Part shown: positions 52,876-61,489 of the stretch, in pieces
Position numbering within the stretch: position 1 is the first letter of the stretch
Layout of the letters: the number at the start of each line of letters is the position of its first letter
Assembly: GCF_047553045.1 (NCBI RefSeq)
Contig: NZ_CP180208.1
Span: forward strand, 3,038,001-3,102,000
Reading direction: 5' to 3'
Source of the DNA: Sphingomonas_L flavalba_A
GTDB lineage: Bacteria > Pseudomonadota > Alphaproteobacteria > Sphingomonadales > Sphingomonadaceae
DNA: 64,000 nt
The notes under the pieces: generated by a model
The model's input: the letters and a program-made list of their open reading frames with translations, nothing else
What the model was told of the DNA's origin: nothing
The model's database searches: none
Made by a program: the position numbers and the translations under genes

Positions 52876-54672
52876 TTGGCCGGCGTTGATCGGGCACGCA
52901 TGACGATTTGGGGCGACCGGCTGACCCGCGACTGGGTGCGGGTGGTCGTGGCGCTGTGGCTGGCGGCGTGCGTCTGGTTCCTGTGGCAGCGCTGGGGCCT
53001 GATCCACTGGTTCGGCCTGCCCGATACCGACGACAATATCCGCATGGCCCAGGTGCGCGACTGGCTGCATGGCCAGGGCTGGTACGACCTGCGCCAGCAC
53101 CGGCTGGACCCGCCGCGCGGGTTCGACATCCACTGGTCGCGGCTGGTCGACCTGCCGATCGCCGGGATCGTCCTGCTCGTCCGCCCGTTCTTCGGCGGGA
53201 TCGTCGCGGAGAAGACGGCGGCGGCGCTGGCGCCGATGCTGCCGATGCTGGTCGCGATGGTCGCGATGGCGCTGGCGGCGCGGCGGCTGGTCGCGCCCGG
53301 CGCTTATGCGCTGGGCGCGGCGCTGGTGCTGTGCTGCGTCAACGTCGTCGCGATGTTCATGCCGCTGCGCATCGACCACCATGGCTGGCAACTGGCGATG
53401 CTGGCGGTCGGCATCGCCGGGCTGGCCGACGAGCGGCGCGCGCGCGGCGGCATCACCGTGGCGCTCGCGACGGTGTTGTCGCTGGTCATCGGGCTGGAAC
53501 TGATGCCGTTCCTGGCGCTGCTCGGCGGCGCGATCGTCCTGCGCTGGGTATGGGACGAGGCACAAGCGCCGCGCCTTGGCGCCTATGCGCTGGCGCTGAC
53601 CGGGGCAACGGCGATCGGTTACGTCCTTTTCACGTCGGAGGCGAACCGCGTGCCGCGCTGCGACGCGCTGACGCCGGTATGGCTGTCGGCGGTTCTGGTC
53701 GCCGGCGCGCTGCTGTTCGCGCTCAGTCATTTGCGCGGCGCCGGGCGCGGTGGGCGGCTGGCCGCCGCCGTCGGCGCCGGGGCGCTGCTGGCGGCAGGAT
53801 TCGCGCTGGTCTGGCCGGATTGCCTGGGCCGGCCGGAACATGTCTCGCCCGAACTCGACCGGCTATGGCTGTCCAACGTCAAGGAAGCGCGGCCGATCAC
53901 GATGCAGAAGCCCGGCGTCATCCTGCAGATGGCGTTCATGCCGGCGATCGGCCTGATCGGCACGCTGTTCGCGCTGTGGCGCGCCCGCCGCGATCCGCAA
54001 CGCCTGCCCGCGTGGCTGGCGGTGTTCGCCCTTGCCGCTTTGTCCTGTGCGATGCTGTTCTGGCAGACGCGGATCGCCACCGCCGCGCAGCTGATCGGTA
54101 CGGTCGGCGTCGCCGCCCTCGGCTGGGGCCTGCTGCGCTGGATCGCGGCGCTCGGCGCGCCGGTCGCGGCGCGGGTGGCGGGCGGGGCGGCGGCGCTCGG
54201 CCTGCTGTCCGGCATCGGCGCCTATTATGCGGCGAAGCTGATCCCCGCCGACCCGCCGACCGCGCGCAGCAAGGCGATCACTCAGGCGACCCGCCGCTGC
54301 CCGACCCTGCCGGCGCTGGCGCCGATCGCGCGGCTGCCGGCGACGACGATCATGACCTTCGTCGATCTGGGACCGCGGTTGATTACCGTCACCCACCACA
54401 GCGCGATCGCCGGCCCGTACCACCGCAACGGCGCCGCGATCCTCGACATCCACCATGCGTTCGACGGGCCGCCGGAGCAGGCGCGGGCGATCGCCCGCCG
54501 CCACGGCGCGACATTGCTGCTCACCTGCCCCAATATGGCCGAATCGACGATCTACCGCGCGCGCAGCCCGCACGGCTTCTACGCCCAGCTCGCCAGCGGC
54601 AAGCGCTTCGCCTGGCTGGAGCCGGTGCCGCTGCCAAGCCATTCGCCCTACCGGCTATGGCGTATCCGCTGA
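52876..54672 (+). CDS. Large polytopic membrane protein, STT3/GT-C-like
   Basis: A 598-residue protein with a TTG start, about 11-12 helices up to residue 450 and a C-terminal periplasmic domain (about 460-598). After the first helix (residues about 22-40) the loop FGLPDTDDNIRMAQVRDWL carries a DxDD like the catalytic acid of GT-C enzymes; FDIHWSRLVDLPIAG near 78 and PLRIDHHGWQLAM near 160 (with HH) recall the second and third acidic/His motifs of STT3-type oligosaccharyltransferases. A WWDYG motif is not seen. The end is PSHSPYRLWRIR. It may transfer a glycan or lipid-linked sugar to a surface acceptor; identity is not certain. Confidence 0.7.
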   Translation: MAGVDRARMTIWGDRLTRDWVRVVVALWLAACVWFLWQRWGLIHWFGLPDTDDNIRMAQVRDWLHGQGWYDLRQHRLDPPRGFDIHWSRLVDLPIAGIVLLVRPFFGGIVAEKTAAALAPMLPMLVAMVAMALAARRLVAPGAYALGAALVLCCVNVVAMFMPLRIDHHGWQLAMLAVGIAGLADERRARGGITVALATVLSLVIGLELMPFLALLGGAIVLRWVWDEAQAPRLGAYALALTGATAIGYVLFTSEANRVPRCDALTPVWLSAVLVAGALLFALSHLRGAGRGGRLAAAVGAGALLAAGFALVWPDCLGRPEHVSPELDRLWLSNVKEARPITMQKPGVILQMAFMPAIGLIGTLFALWRARRDPQRLPAWLAVFALAALSCAMLFWQTRIATAAQLIGTVGVAALGWGLLRWIAALGAPVAARVAGGAAALGLLSGIGAYYAAKLIPADPPTARSKAITQATRRCPTLPALAPIARLPATTIMTFVDLGPRLITVTHHSAIAGPYHRNGAAILDIHHAFDGPPEQARAIARRHGATLLLTCPNMAESTIYRARSPHGFYAQLASGKRFAWLEPVPLPSHSPYRLWRIR

Positions 54673-54697
54673 GGGGCGCGCCCCACGATTGAGGGAA

Positions 54698-55318
54698 TCA
54701 GGCGAAGCTTCCGGTCAGGCCGTCGATGACGAACTGGGTGGCCAATGCCGCCAGCAGCACGCCGAGCAGGCGGGTGATGACCGCCTCTATCCGCGCGCCG
54801 AGCAGGCGCATCAGCGGCCCGGCGGCAAGCAGTGCCGCAAGGGTCAGCGCCAGGATCACCGCCAGCGCGGCCAGGATAACGAACGTGCGCTCTATTCCTT
54901 GCCCCTTCGACATCAGCAGCATGACGCTGGCGATCGATCCGGGGCCGGCGATCATCGGCATTGCCATCGGGAAGATCGAGACGTCTTCCACCTCCGGCGT
55001 GTCGATGATTTTCTGGGCGCGGTCCTCGCGGCGCTGGGTGCGCTTCTCGAACACCATCTCCAGCGCGATCAGGAACAGCATGATGCCGCCGGCGATACGG
55101 AAGCTGTCGAGGCTGATGCCGAGCGCGCGCAGAATGTCCTGCCCGAACAGCGCGAACACCACCAGGATCGCCGCGGCGACGGTGACGGCGCGGATCGCCA
55201 TCGCGCGGGCATGGGCGCGCGGCGCGTCGGCGGTCAGTCCAGCATAGATCGGCGCGCAGCCCGGCGGATCGATCACCACGAAGAAGGTGATCAGCGCCGA
55301 GACGAACAGTTCGATCAC
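54698..55318 (-). CDS. MarC family integral membrane protein
   Basis: A 206-residue protein with six predicted helices and the MarC signatures FFVVIDPPGCAPIY near 13-26 and SIFPMAMPMIAGPGSIASVM near 100-120. The family was once linked to antibiotic resistance but its function is unknown. The GTG start lies in the folD stop codon (GTGA), so folD and this gene are coupled. It is the last gene of the YggT-folD-MarC run. Confidence 0.88.
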   Translation of the reverse strand: MIELFVSALITFFVVIDPPGCAPIYAGLTADAPRAHARAMAIRAVTVAAAILVVFALFGQDILRALGISLDSFRIAGGIMLFLIALEMVFEKRTQRREDRAQKIIDTPEVEDVSIFPMAMPMIAGPGSIASVMLLMSKGQGIERTFVILAALAVILALTLAALLAAGPLMRLLGARIEAVITRLLGVLLAALATQFVIDGLTGSFA

Positions 55319-56190
55319 CAGAGCCCGTCCGGACAAGGCACGGAGGCGCGACGGTGGGCGGCGACCAGCGTGTTGCGCAGCAGCACCGCGATCGTCATCG
55401 GCCCGACGCCGCCGGGCACCGGGGTGATCGCGCCGGCAACCGGCAAGGCGGATTCGAAGGCGACGTCGCCGACCAGTTTGCCGTCGACCCGGTTGATGCC
55501 GACGTCGATGACCGCAGCACCCGGTTTCAGCCAGTCGCCCTTGACCATTTCCGGCCGGCCGACCGCGGCGACGACAATATCGGCGCGGCGCACGACGGCG
55601 GGGAGGTCGCGGGTGCGGCTGTGGGCGATGGTGACGGTGCAGCTTTCGCGCAGCAGCAACTGTGCCATCGGCTTGCCGACGATGTTCGACCGGCCGATCA
55701 CCACCGCGTCCAGCCCGGAAAGATCGCCGAGCCGGTCCTTCAGCAGCATCAGGCAGCCGAGCGGCGTGCACGGCACGAAACCGTCCAGCCCGCTGGCCAG
55801 CCGCCCGGCATTGACCGGGTGGAAACCGTCGACGTCCTTGTCCGGGTCGATCGCGGCGATCACCGCGTCGGCGTCGATCTGGGCGGGGAGCGGCAGCTGG
55901 ACGAGGATGCCGTCAACCGCCGGGTCGGCGTTCAATTCGGCGACCAGCGCCAGCAGGTCGGCCTGGCTGGTGTCGGCCGGCAGCCGCCGTTCAAAGCTTT
56001 CCATGCCGGCGGCGACCGTCGCCTTGTGCTTCGCACGGACATAGACCTGGCTTGCGGGATCGTCGCCGACCAGCACCACCGCCAGCCCCGGCGTGCGCCC
56101 GGCGGCGGCGGAGAAAGCGGCGACGCCCGCCGCCACCCGTTCGCGCAGCCCGGCGGCGAACGCCTTTCCGTCGATGACCGCCGCGCTCAT
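55315..56190 (-). CDS. folD: Methylenetetrahydrofolate dehydrogenase/cyclohydrolase
   Basis: A bifunctional cytoplasmic enzyme (291 residues) making 10-formyl-THF from methylene-THF. YVRAKHKATVAAGME near 50, the catalytic Lys in the K-x-x-x context, VDGILVQLPLP near 95, PCTPLGCLMLL near 140 and VIGRSNIVGKPMAQLLL near 166 are diagnostic. It overlaps YggT by four bases and MarC by four, so the three are translationally linked. Confidence 0.96.
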   Translation of the reverse strand: MSAAVIDGKAFAAGLRERVAAGVAAFSAAAGRTPGLAVVLVGDDPASQVYVRAKHKATVAAGMESFERRLPADTSQADLLALVAELNADPAVDGILVQLPLPAQIDADAVIAAIDPDKDVDGFHPVNAGRLASGLDGFVPCTPLGCLMLLKDRLGDLSGLDAVVIGRSNIVGKPMAQLLLRESCTVTIAHSRTRDLPAVVRRADIVVAAVGRPEMVKGDWLKPGAAVIDVGINRVDGKLVGDVAFESALPVAGAITPVPGGVGPMTIAVLLRNTLVAAHRRASVPCPDGLW

Positions 56191-56486
56191 CCGGCGAGCA
56201 GCGAGGTGAAGATATTGGGCAGGAGGACGGTGCGCAGGATGTAGATGATCAGCAGCACGACCAGCGGCGACAGGTCGAGCGCGCCGAGATCGGGCATGAT
56301 CTTGCGGATCGGCCGGTAGAGCGGCTCGGTCAGCCGGTCGAGCGCGATCAGCACGGAGCGGATCACCTCATTGTAGGTGTTGATGACGTTGAACGCGACC
56401 AGCCACGACAGGATCGCCTGGATGATGATGATCCACTGTGCGGCCGACAGCAGAATCTGCAGGATTTGGTAGAGGGAGAGAAGCAT
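56187..56486 (-). CDS. YggT family membrane protein
   Basis: A 99-residue inner-membrane protein with two hydrophobic helices (about 8-32 and 68-88) and the YggT core LSWLVAFNVINTYNEV followed by RLTEPLYRPIRKIMPDLG. The family is conserved from bacteria to chloroplasts (CCB3) and linked to cytochrome or division functions; exact role unknown. Its stop overlaps the folD start (ATGA). Confidence 0.9.
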   Translation of the reverse strand: MLLSLYQILQILLSAAQWIIIIQAILSWLVAFNVINTYNEVIRSVLIALDRLTEPLYRPIRKIMPDLGALDLSPLVVLLIIYILRTVLLPNIFTSLLAG

Positions 56487-56598
56487 TGATACTCCGTGGG
56501 CTGCGCGGTGCGCCCCCCGAATAGCGCAATGGCGCCGCCGGTGGAACGGGGATGTCTGTAAACGCGGCGACGGCCTGGCGCCGCCCTATCGCAAGGGA

Positions 56599-57498
56599 CT
56601 ATGCCCGGATCAGCGTGCCGGCGCCCTGGCGGGTAAAGATTTCCAGCAGCATCGCGTGCGGCACCCGACCGTCGAGCACCACCGCCGCGTCGACCCCGGC
56701 GTTGACCGCCGCGACGCAGGTTTCCAGCTTCGGGATCATGCCGCCGGAAATCGTGCCGTCGGCGCGCAGCCGGGCGACGTCGCCGGGCGCGAGATCGGTC
56801 AGCAGCCGGCCGTCCTTGTCGAGCACGCCGGCAACGTCGGTCAGCAGGAAGAAGCGCGACGCGCCCATCGCCGCTGCGATCGCCCCGGCCATCGTGTCGG
56901 CGTTGATATTGTAGGTATGGCCATCGGCGCCGATCGCGATCGGCGCGACCACCGGGATGATGCCGTCGGCGGACAGCGTGTCGAGGATCCGCCGGTCGAC
57001 CTGCGCCGGTTCGCCGACGAAGCCCAGGTCGATATGGCGTTCGACACCCTGCAGCTTGTCCGCCTGCCGCCCCTGCACCTTTTCGGCAACGACCAGCCCG
57101 GCGTCCTTGCCGGCGATGCCGACGGCGCGCCCGCCGGCGGCGCCGATCCAGCCGACGATTTCCTTGTTGATCGAGCCGGACAGCACCATCTCGGCGATCT
57201 GGGCGGTTTCGGCGTCGGTGACGCGCAGCCCGTCGACGAAGCGCGACTCGACGCCCAGCCGCTTCAGCATCGCGCCGATCTGCGGCCCGCCCCCATGAAC
57301 GACGACCGGGTTGATGCCGACCGCCTTCAGCAGCACGACATCCTCGGCGAAATCGCGGGCCAGCTCCGGGTCGCCCATCGCGTGGCCGCCATATTTCACG
57401 ACGAAGGTCTTGCCGGCGTAACGCTGCATGTAGGGCAGCGCCTCGGTCAGCGTCTCGGCCTTGGCGAGCAGGGCGGCGTCTGGCGTATGGTCGGTCAT
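56599..57498 (-). CDS. argB: Acetylglutamate kinase
   Basis: Phosphorylates N-acetylglutamate, the second step of arginine synthesis. The 299-residue chain has VVKYGGHAMG near 38-47, VVHGGGPQIGAML near 72-84 and NADTMAGAIAAAMGA near 195-209, which are family signatures. The start at 57498 (MTDHTP) is preferred to a longer frame without conservation. A 112-base spacer separates it from the YggT gene. Confidence 0.96.
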   Translation of the reverse strand: MTDHTPDAALLAKAETLTEALPYMQRYAGKTFVVKYGGHAMGDPELARDFAEDVVLLKAVGINPVVVHGGGPQIGAMLKRLGVESRFVDGLRVTDAETAQIAEMVLSGSINKEIVGWIGAAGGRAVGIAGKDAGLVVAEKVQGRQADKLQGVERHIDLGFVGEPAQVDRRILDTLSADGIIPVVAPIAIGADGHTYNINADTMAGAIAAAMGASRFFLLTDVAGVLDKDGRLLTDLAPGDVARLRADGTISGGMIPKLETCVAAVNAGVDAAVVLDGRVPHAMLLEIFTRQGAGTLIRA

Positions 57499-57544
57499 GT
57501 GCGCGCCCATAGAGGAATGCGGGCGCCGCCCCAAGCCCCTCGCG

Positions 57545-58192
57545 TCACCGTCCCCGGTCCAGCCGCCGGCCAAGCGCGACGAAGCCGTAGATCAGCGGCG
57601 GCACCAGCACGATCGACAGCACCACCTTCGCCAGCATCTGCCCGGCGATCAGCGGGCCGATCGCCCGTTCGCCGAGGAACGAGATCGAGATGAACAGCAG
57701 CGTGTCGACCACCTGCGACGCGGCGCTCGCCACCATCGCGCGCAGCCACAGCAGCCGGCCGCTGCCCCCGGCAAGCCTGGAGAAGATCAGCACGTTCAGC
57801 GTCTGCGACGTGCCATAGGCGATCAGCCCGGCGATCATCATCCGCGCGCTCTGGCCAAGGACGATCGGGAAGGCATCGATCGCCGGCGGATACATGCCCT
57901 GGTCGACCGGCAGCGCCAGCACCAGCCGGATCAGCAGCGCCGAGGCGACGAGCGGAACGAAGCCCAGCCGCACCAGCCGGTCGGCGGCGGCGCGGCCGTG
58001 CAGTTCCGCCACCGCGCTCGACACGACGACAAGGAGCAGGAAGGCGAAGATGCCCGCCTCCACCGCCAGCGGGCCGAGCGCGACCTGCTTCACCCCCAGC
58101 ACGCCGGCAATGCAGACCATGCCGCCGTAGAAGATAGAGAAAGCGAAAAGCGATTGCGGCAAGAGGCGTCCGCCGCCCGGATCGGTCGTCAT
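57545..58192 (-). CDS. yhhQ: Queuosine precursor transporter
   Basis: A 215-residue inner-membrane protein of the VUT family with six helices. AVAELHGRAAADRLV near 60 and YGTSQTLNVLIFSRL near 125 are family signatures (the usual VAEVYG is AELHG here). Members import preQ0/preQ1 for tRNA queuosine. GLIAYGTSQTLN and SQVVDTLLFISISFLG support the call. Confidence 0.88.
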   Translation of the reverse strand: MTTDPGGGRLLPQSLFAFSIFYGGMVCIAGVLGVKQVALGPLAVEAGIFAFLLLVVVSSAVAELHGRAAADRLVRLGFVPLVASALLIRLVLALPVDQGMYPPAIDAFPIVLGQSARMMIAGLIAYGTSQTLNVLIFSRLAGGSGRLLWLRAMVASAASQVVDTLLFISISFLGERAIGPLIAGQMLAKVVLSIVLVPPLIYGFVALGRRLDRGR

Positions 58193-58247
58193 CGCCCCGG
58201 CGTATCAAGCGCCGCCGTTCGCCGCCAGCGCAAAAAGCCGTGGCGGC

Positions 58248-59117
58248 TCAGCGGGTCGGCACCGGCGTGTCGCCGGAATAGTCGTAGAAGCCGCGCTTCG
58301 TCTTGCGCCCGTACCAGCCGGCTTCGACATATTTGACCAGCAGCGGCGCCGGCCGGTATTTCGGGTCGCCGGTGCTGTCGTGCAGCACGCGGCAGATTTC
58401 GAGGCAGGTGTCGAGGCCGATGAAATCGGCCAGGGTCAGCGGCCCCATCGGGTGGTTGAGGCCAAGCTGGCACGCCGCGTCGATGTCGGCGATCGTCGCC
58501 ACTCCCTCACCCAGCGCGAAGCACGCCTCGTTCAGCATCGGCAGCAGGATACGGTTGACGATGAAGCCGGGCGCGTCGTTGGCATGGACCACCCGCTTGC
58601 CGAGCGCCGTCGCATAGCGTTCGACCAGCTTCACCGTTTCCGGCGCGGTGGCGAGGCCGCTGATCACCTCGATCAGCCCCATCAGCGGCACCGGGTTGAA
58701 GAAGTGGACGCCGATGAACCGCTTCGGGTCCGGCGATGCCTGCGCCAGCCTAGTGATCGGGATCGACGAGGTGTTGGAGGCGAGCACCGCCTGATGGCCG
58801 AGGACGTTGCCCAGCTCGGCGAAGATCGCGCGCTTGATCTCCTCGCGCTCGGTCGCCGCCTCGACGATCAGCCCGGCGGCGGCCATCGGCGCGAACGCGC
58901 CGACCGGCTCGATCCGGCCGAGCGCGACGTCGCGCGCCTCGGCGGTCAGCTTTTCCTTCTCGACCAGCCGGCCGAGCTGCCGGGCGATGCCGTCCTTCGC
59001 CGCCGTCGCCCGTTCGATCGCCACATCGGCCAGAAAGACATGGTAGCCGGCCTGCGCCGAAACCTGCGCGATGCCCGCGCCCATCTGCCCCGCACCGATG
59101 ACGCCGATCGCCCGCAT
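58248..59117 (-). CDS. 3-hydroxybutyryl-CoA dehydrogenase-type 3-hydroxyacyl-CoA dehydrogenase
   Basis: A 289-residue NAD-dependent dehydrogenase. The Rossmann motif is GAGQMGAGIAQVSA (7-20); SNTSSIPIT near 116 carries the catalytic serine, HFFNPVPLMGLIEVI near 138 the catalytic histidine, and FIVNRILLPMLNEA near 187 ends the NAD domain. Length matches Hbd/PaaH rather than the large FadB. It may act in beta-oxidation or in handling of 3-hydroxyacyl-CoA related to the storage genes. Confidence 0.9.
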   Translation of the reverse strand: MRAIGVIGAGQMGAGIAQVSAQAGYHVFLADVAIERATAAKDGIARQLGRLVEKEKLTAEARDVALGRIEPVGAFAPMAAAGLIVEAATEREEIKRAIFAELGNVLGHQAVLASNTSSIPITRLAQASPDPKRFIGVHFFNPVPLMGLIEVISGLATAPETVKLVERYATALGKRVVHANDAPGFIVNRILLPMLNEACFALGEGVATIADIDAACQLGLNHPMGPLTLADFIGLDTCLEICRVLHDSTGDPKYRPAPLLVKYVEAGWYGRKTKRGFYDYSGDTPVPTR

Positions 59118-59189
59118 GTTCGTCTCCCTGACTGGTCGCGGGCGTCCTAGCGCGGGTTGGTGTTTTGTGGAAGCGGCCCCGGCCCGCTT

Positions 59190-60158
59190 CTAGGGCGCGG
59201 TGCCGGGCGGCAGCGCCTCGGCCAGCATCAGCGAGAAATTGTCGCCGGGGTCGGTCCATTCGCGGATCGGCGTCCACGCCCCGGCGCTGAGCAGCAACCG
59301 GGCGTCGCGCTGGCCGTATTTGTGGCTGTTTTCGGTATGGATCGTTTCGCCCGTCGCCATCCGGAACGGCACGCCGTCGACGGTGAAGGCGACGGGGCGG
59401 ATCGCTTCCAGATGCATCTCGATCCGCGCCAGCGCGTCGTTCCAGCGGGCGGCATGGCGGAACGCGTCGACCGGGATCGTGCCCGACAGTTCGCGGTTGA
59501 TGCGGTGGAGCAGGTTCAGGTTGAACGCCGCCGTCACCCCCTCCGGCTCGTCATAGGCGGCGAGCAGCGTCGCTACCGGCTTGATCCGGTCGACGCCGAT
59601 CAGCAGCATCGCGCCGGTCCCCAGGGTTTCGACCATCGCCCGCAGCAGGTTGACCGCCGTGCGCGGCACCAGGTTGCCGATCGTCGAGCCGGGAAAGAAG
59701 CCGAGCCGCGGCAGCCCGGCGATCGCGCGCGGCGCGGCGACCGGGCCGGTGAAATCCGCCTCCACCGGCAGGATCGGCAGATGCGGGAAATCGGACGCGA
59801 GCGCCGCCGCCGACTGACGCAGGAAATCGCCGGAAATGTCGATCGGCACATAGGCGGCCGGGCGGATCGCGGCGAGCAGGTGCGGCGTCTTGAGCGACGA
59901 ACCGGACCCGAATTCGACGACGGCGCGGCCCGGCCCGACGATGCGGCCGATTTCCCTGGCATGGGCTTTGAGCAGCGCGGTTTCGACCCGCGTCGGATAA
60001 TAGCCGGGAAGCGTGGTGATCCGTTCGAACAGGCGCGACCCTTCCAGGTCATAGAACCACCGTGCCGGGATAGCGCGCGGGCGCATCGCCAGCCCGGCGA
60101 GCACGTCGGCGCGAAACGCCGGATCGGCCCGGCTGGCGAGGGCGGCGGCGCTGCTCAC
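59190..60158 (-). CDS. egtD: L-histidine N-alpha-methyltransferase EgtD
   Basis: Trimethylates histidine to hercynine, the first step of ergothioneine synthesis. The 322-residue chain begins with helices ending ARWFYDLEGSRLFERIT; the SAM loop is VVEFGSGSSLKT near 80-91; YVPIDISGDFL near 101 and PGSTIGNL near 156 complete it. It overlaps egtB by four bases. EgtC and EgtE are not in the window. Confidence 0.93.
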   Translation of the reverse strand: MSSAAALASRADPAFRADVLAGLAMRPRAIPARWFYDLEGSRLFERITTLPGYYPTRVETALLKAHAREIGRIVGPGRAVVEFGSGSSLKTPHLLAAIRPAAYVPIDISGDFLRQSAAALASDFPHLPILPVEADFTGPVAAPRAIAGLPRLGFFPGSTIGNLVPRTAVNLLRAMVETLGTGAMLLIGVDRIKPVATLLAAYDEPEGVTAAFNLNLLHRINRELSGTIPVDAFRHAARWNDALARIEMHLEAIRPVAFTVDGVPFRMATGETIHTENSHKYGQRDARLLLSAGAWTPIREWTDPGDNFSLMLAEALPPGTAP

Positions 60159-61399
60159 AGGTCCTTGGCCAGCCGGACGCCGGTGAACTGCCAGCGCTGG
60201 TGCGGGTAGAAGAAGTTGCGATAGCTGGCACGCACATGGCCGCGCGGGGTGGCGCAGCTGCCGCCGCGCAGCACCGCCTGTCCCGACATGAACTTGCCGT
60301 TATATTCGCCGACCGCGCCGGCCGCCGGGCGGAAACCGGGATAGGGGCGATAGGCGCTGCCGGTCCATTCCCAGACGTCGCCGAACATCTGGCGCAGCCC
60401 GTCGCCGGGGGCGGCGGCTGTAGGCGAAACAGGACCGGCGCGGTCGAGCTGATTGCCGGAGGCGGGGTCCAGCCCCTCTGCGGCGCTTTCCCATTCCGCC
60501 TCTGTCGGCAGGCGAACGCCGGCCCAGCGTGCGAAAGCGTCCGCTTCGTAAAAGCTGACATGCGCGACCGGCACCGCCGGGTCGACCGGCCCGATGCCGT
60601 CCAATCCAAAGCGCAACCAGTCGCTGCCGTCACGCTGCCAATAGAGCGGCGCGGCGATCGCATTCGCCCGCACCCACGCCCAGCCGTCCGACAACCACAG
60701 GCGCGCGTCGGCATAGCCGCCGTCAGCGATGAAATCCTGCCAGGCGCCGTTGGTGACCGGCCGGTCGGCCAGGGCATGGGGAACGAGCAGTACTTGATGG
60801 CGCGGGGTTTCGCAGTCGAAGGCGAAACCCGGCCCGGCATGGCCGATCTCGACCACCCCGGCGCGCCCGGCGATCCAGCGCAACGGCGGCGGGGCCGGGG
60901 CGTGCCGCGCCGGGACCGACGGCCACAGCGCCGGCCGCAGCGGGTTCTGCGCGAACAGGTGCAATATGTCGGTCAGCAGCAATTCCTGATGCTGCTGCTC
61001 ATGCTGGATGCCGAGCGCGACCAGCGCCAGCGCCGCATCCGGCAGGTCGGGCAGCGCCGCCGCCAGCGCACCGTCGACATGGGCACGATAGGCCTGGATG
61101 TCGGCCAGCGTCGGCCGGGTCAGCAGCCCGCGCGCGTGGCGTGGCTGGCGCTGGCCCTCCGCCTCGTAATAGCTGTTGAACAGATAGGCGTAGGCCGGGT
61201 CGAACGGGCGGTAGCCGCGGCGATGGTCGCGCAACACGAAGGTCTCGAAGAACCAGCTTGTATGGGCCAGATGCCATTTCGCCGGCGATGCGTCGGGCAT
61301 CGACTGGACGGTCGCATCGGCATCGCCGAGGGGGGCGGCAAGTGCCACGGTCAACGCGCGAGTGCTGCGGAACCGCTCGGCGAGCAGAGCGACGGTCAT
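60155..61399 (-). CDS. egtB: Ergothioneine biosynthesis protein EgtB (sulfoxide synthase)
   Basis: An iron enzyme (414 residues) that joins hercynine to a thiol donor. The N-terminal DinB-like domain has His46 (HLAHTSWFFE) and the HxxxH pair His133/His137 (QHEQQHQE) for iron. The C-terminal FGE-sulfatase domain contains RLPTEAEWESAAEG and FGDVWEWTGSAY. The start at 61399 follows GGAG and precedes MTVALLAE; a longer frame lacks this. Coupled to egtD by ATGA. Confidence 0.94.
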   Translation of the reverse strand: MTVALLAERFRSTRALTVALAAPLGDADATVQSMPDASPAKWHLAHTSWFFETFVLRDHRRGYRPFDPAYAYLFNSYYEAEGQRQPRHARGLLTRPTLADIQAYRAHVDGALAAALPDLPDAALALVALGIQHEQQHQELLLTDILHLFAQNPLRPALWPSVPARHAPAPPPLRWIAGRAGVVEIGHAGPGFAFDCETPRHQVLLVPHALADRPVTNGAWQDFIADGGYADARLWLSDGWAWVRANAIAAPLYWQRDGSDWLRFGLDGIGPVDPAVPVAHVSFYEADAFARWAGVRLPTEAEWESAAEGLDPASGNQLDRAGPVSPTAAAPGDGLRQMFGDVWEWTGSAYRPYPGFRPAAGAVGEYNGKFMSGQAVLRGGSCATPRGHVRASYRNFFYPHQRWQFTGVRLAKDL

Positions 61400-61489
61400 T
61401 GCCGCTCCGCTAGCAGCCGTCGCCGGCCTTCCCTGTCGTGTCGTTCCAGTCGCCACGCATGGTGATACGCGCGGAGCGGGTGATTCGTT

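Noticed and set aside
52908..54692. A 594-codon frame in the same strand as the STT3-like gene
   Set aside because: It is a +1/+2 shadow of the 598-residue gene, rich in Arg and Ala, with no hydrophobic segment pattern. The GT-C-like frame shows clear helices.
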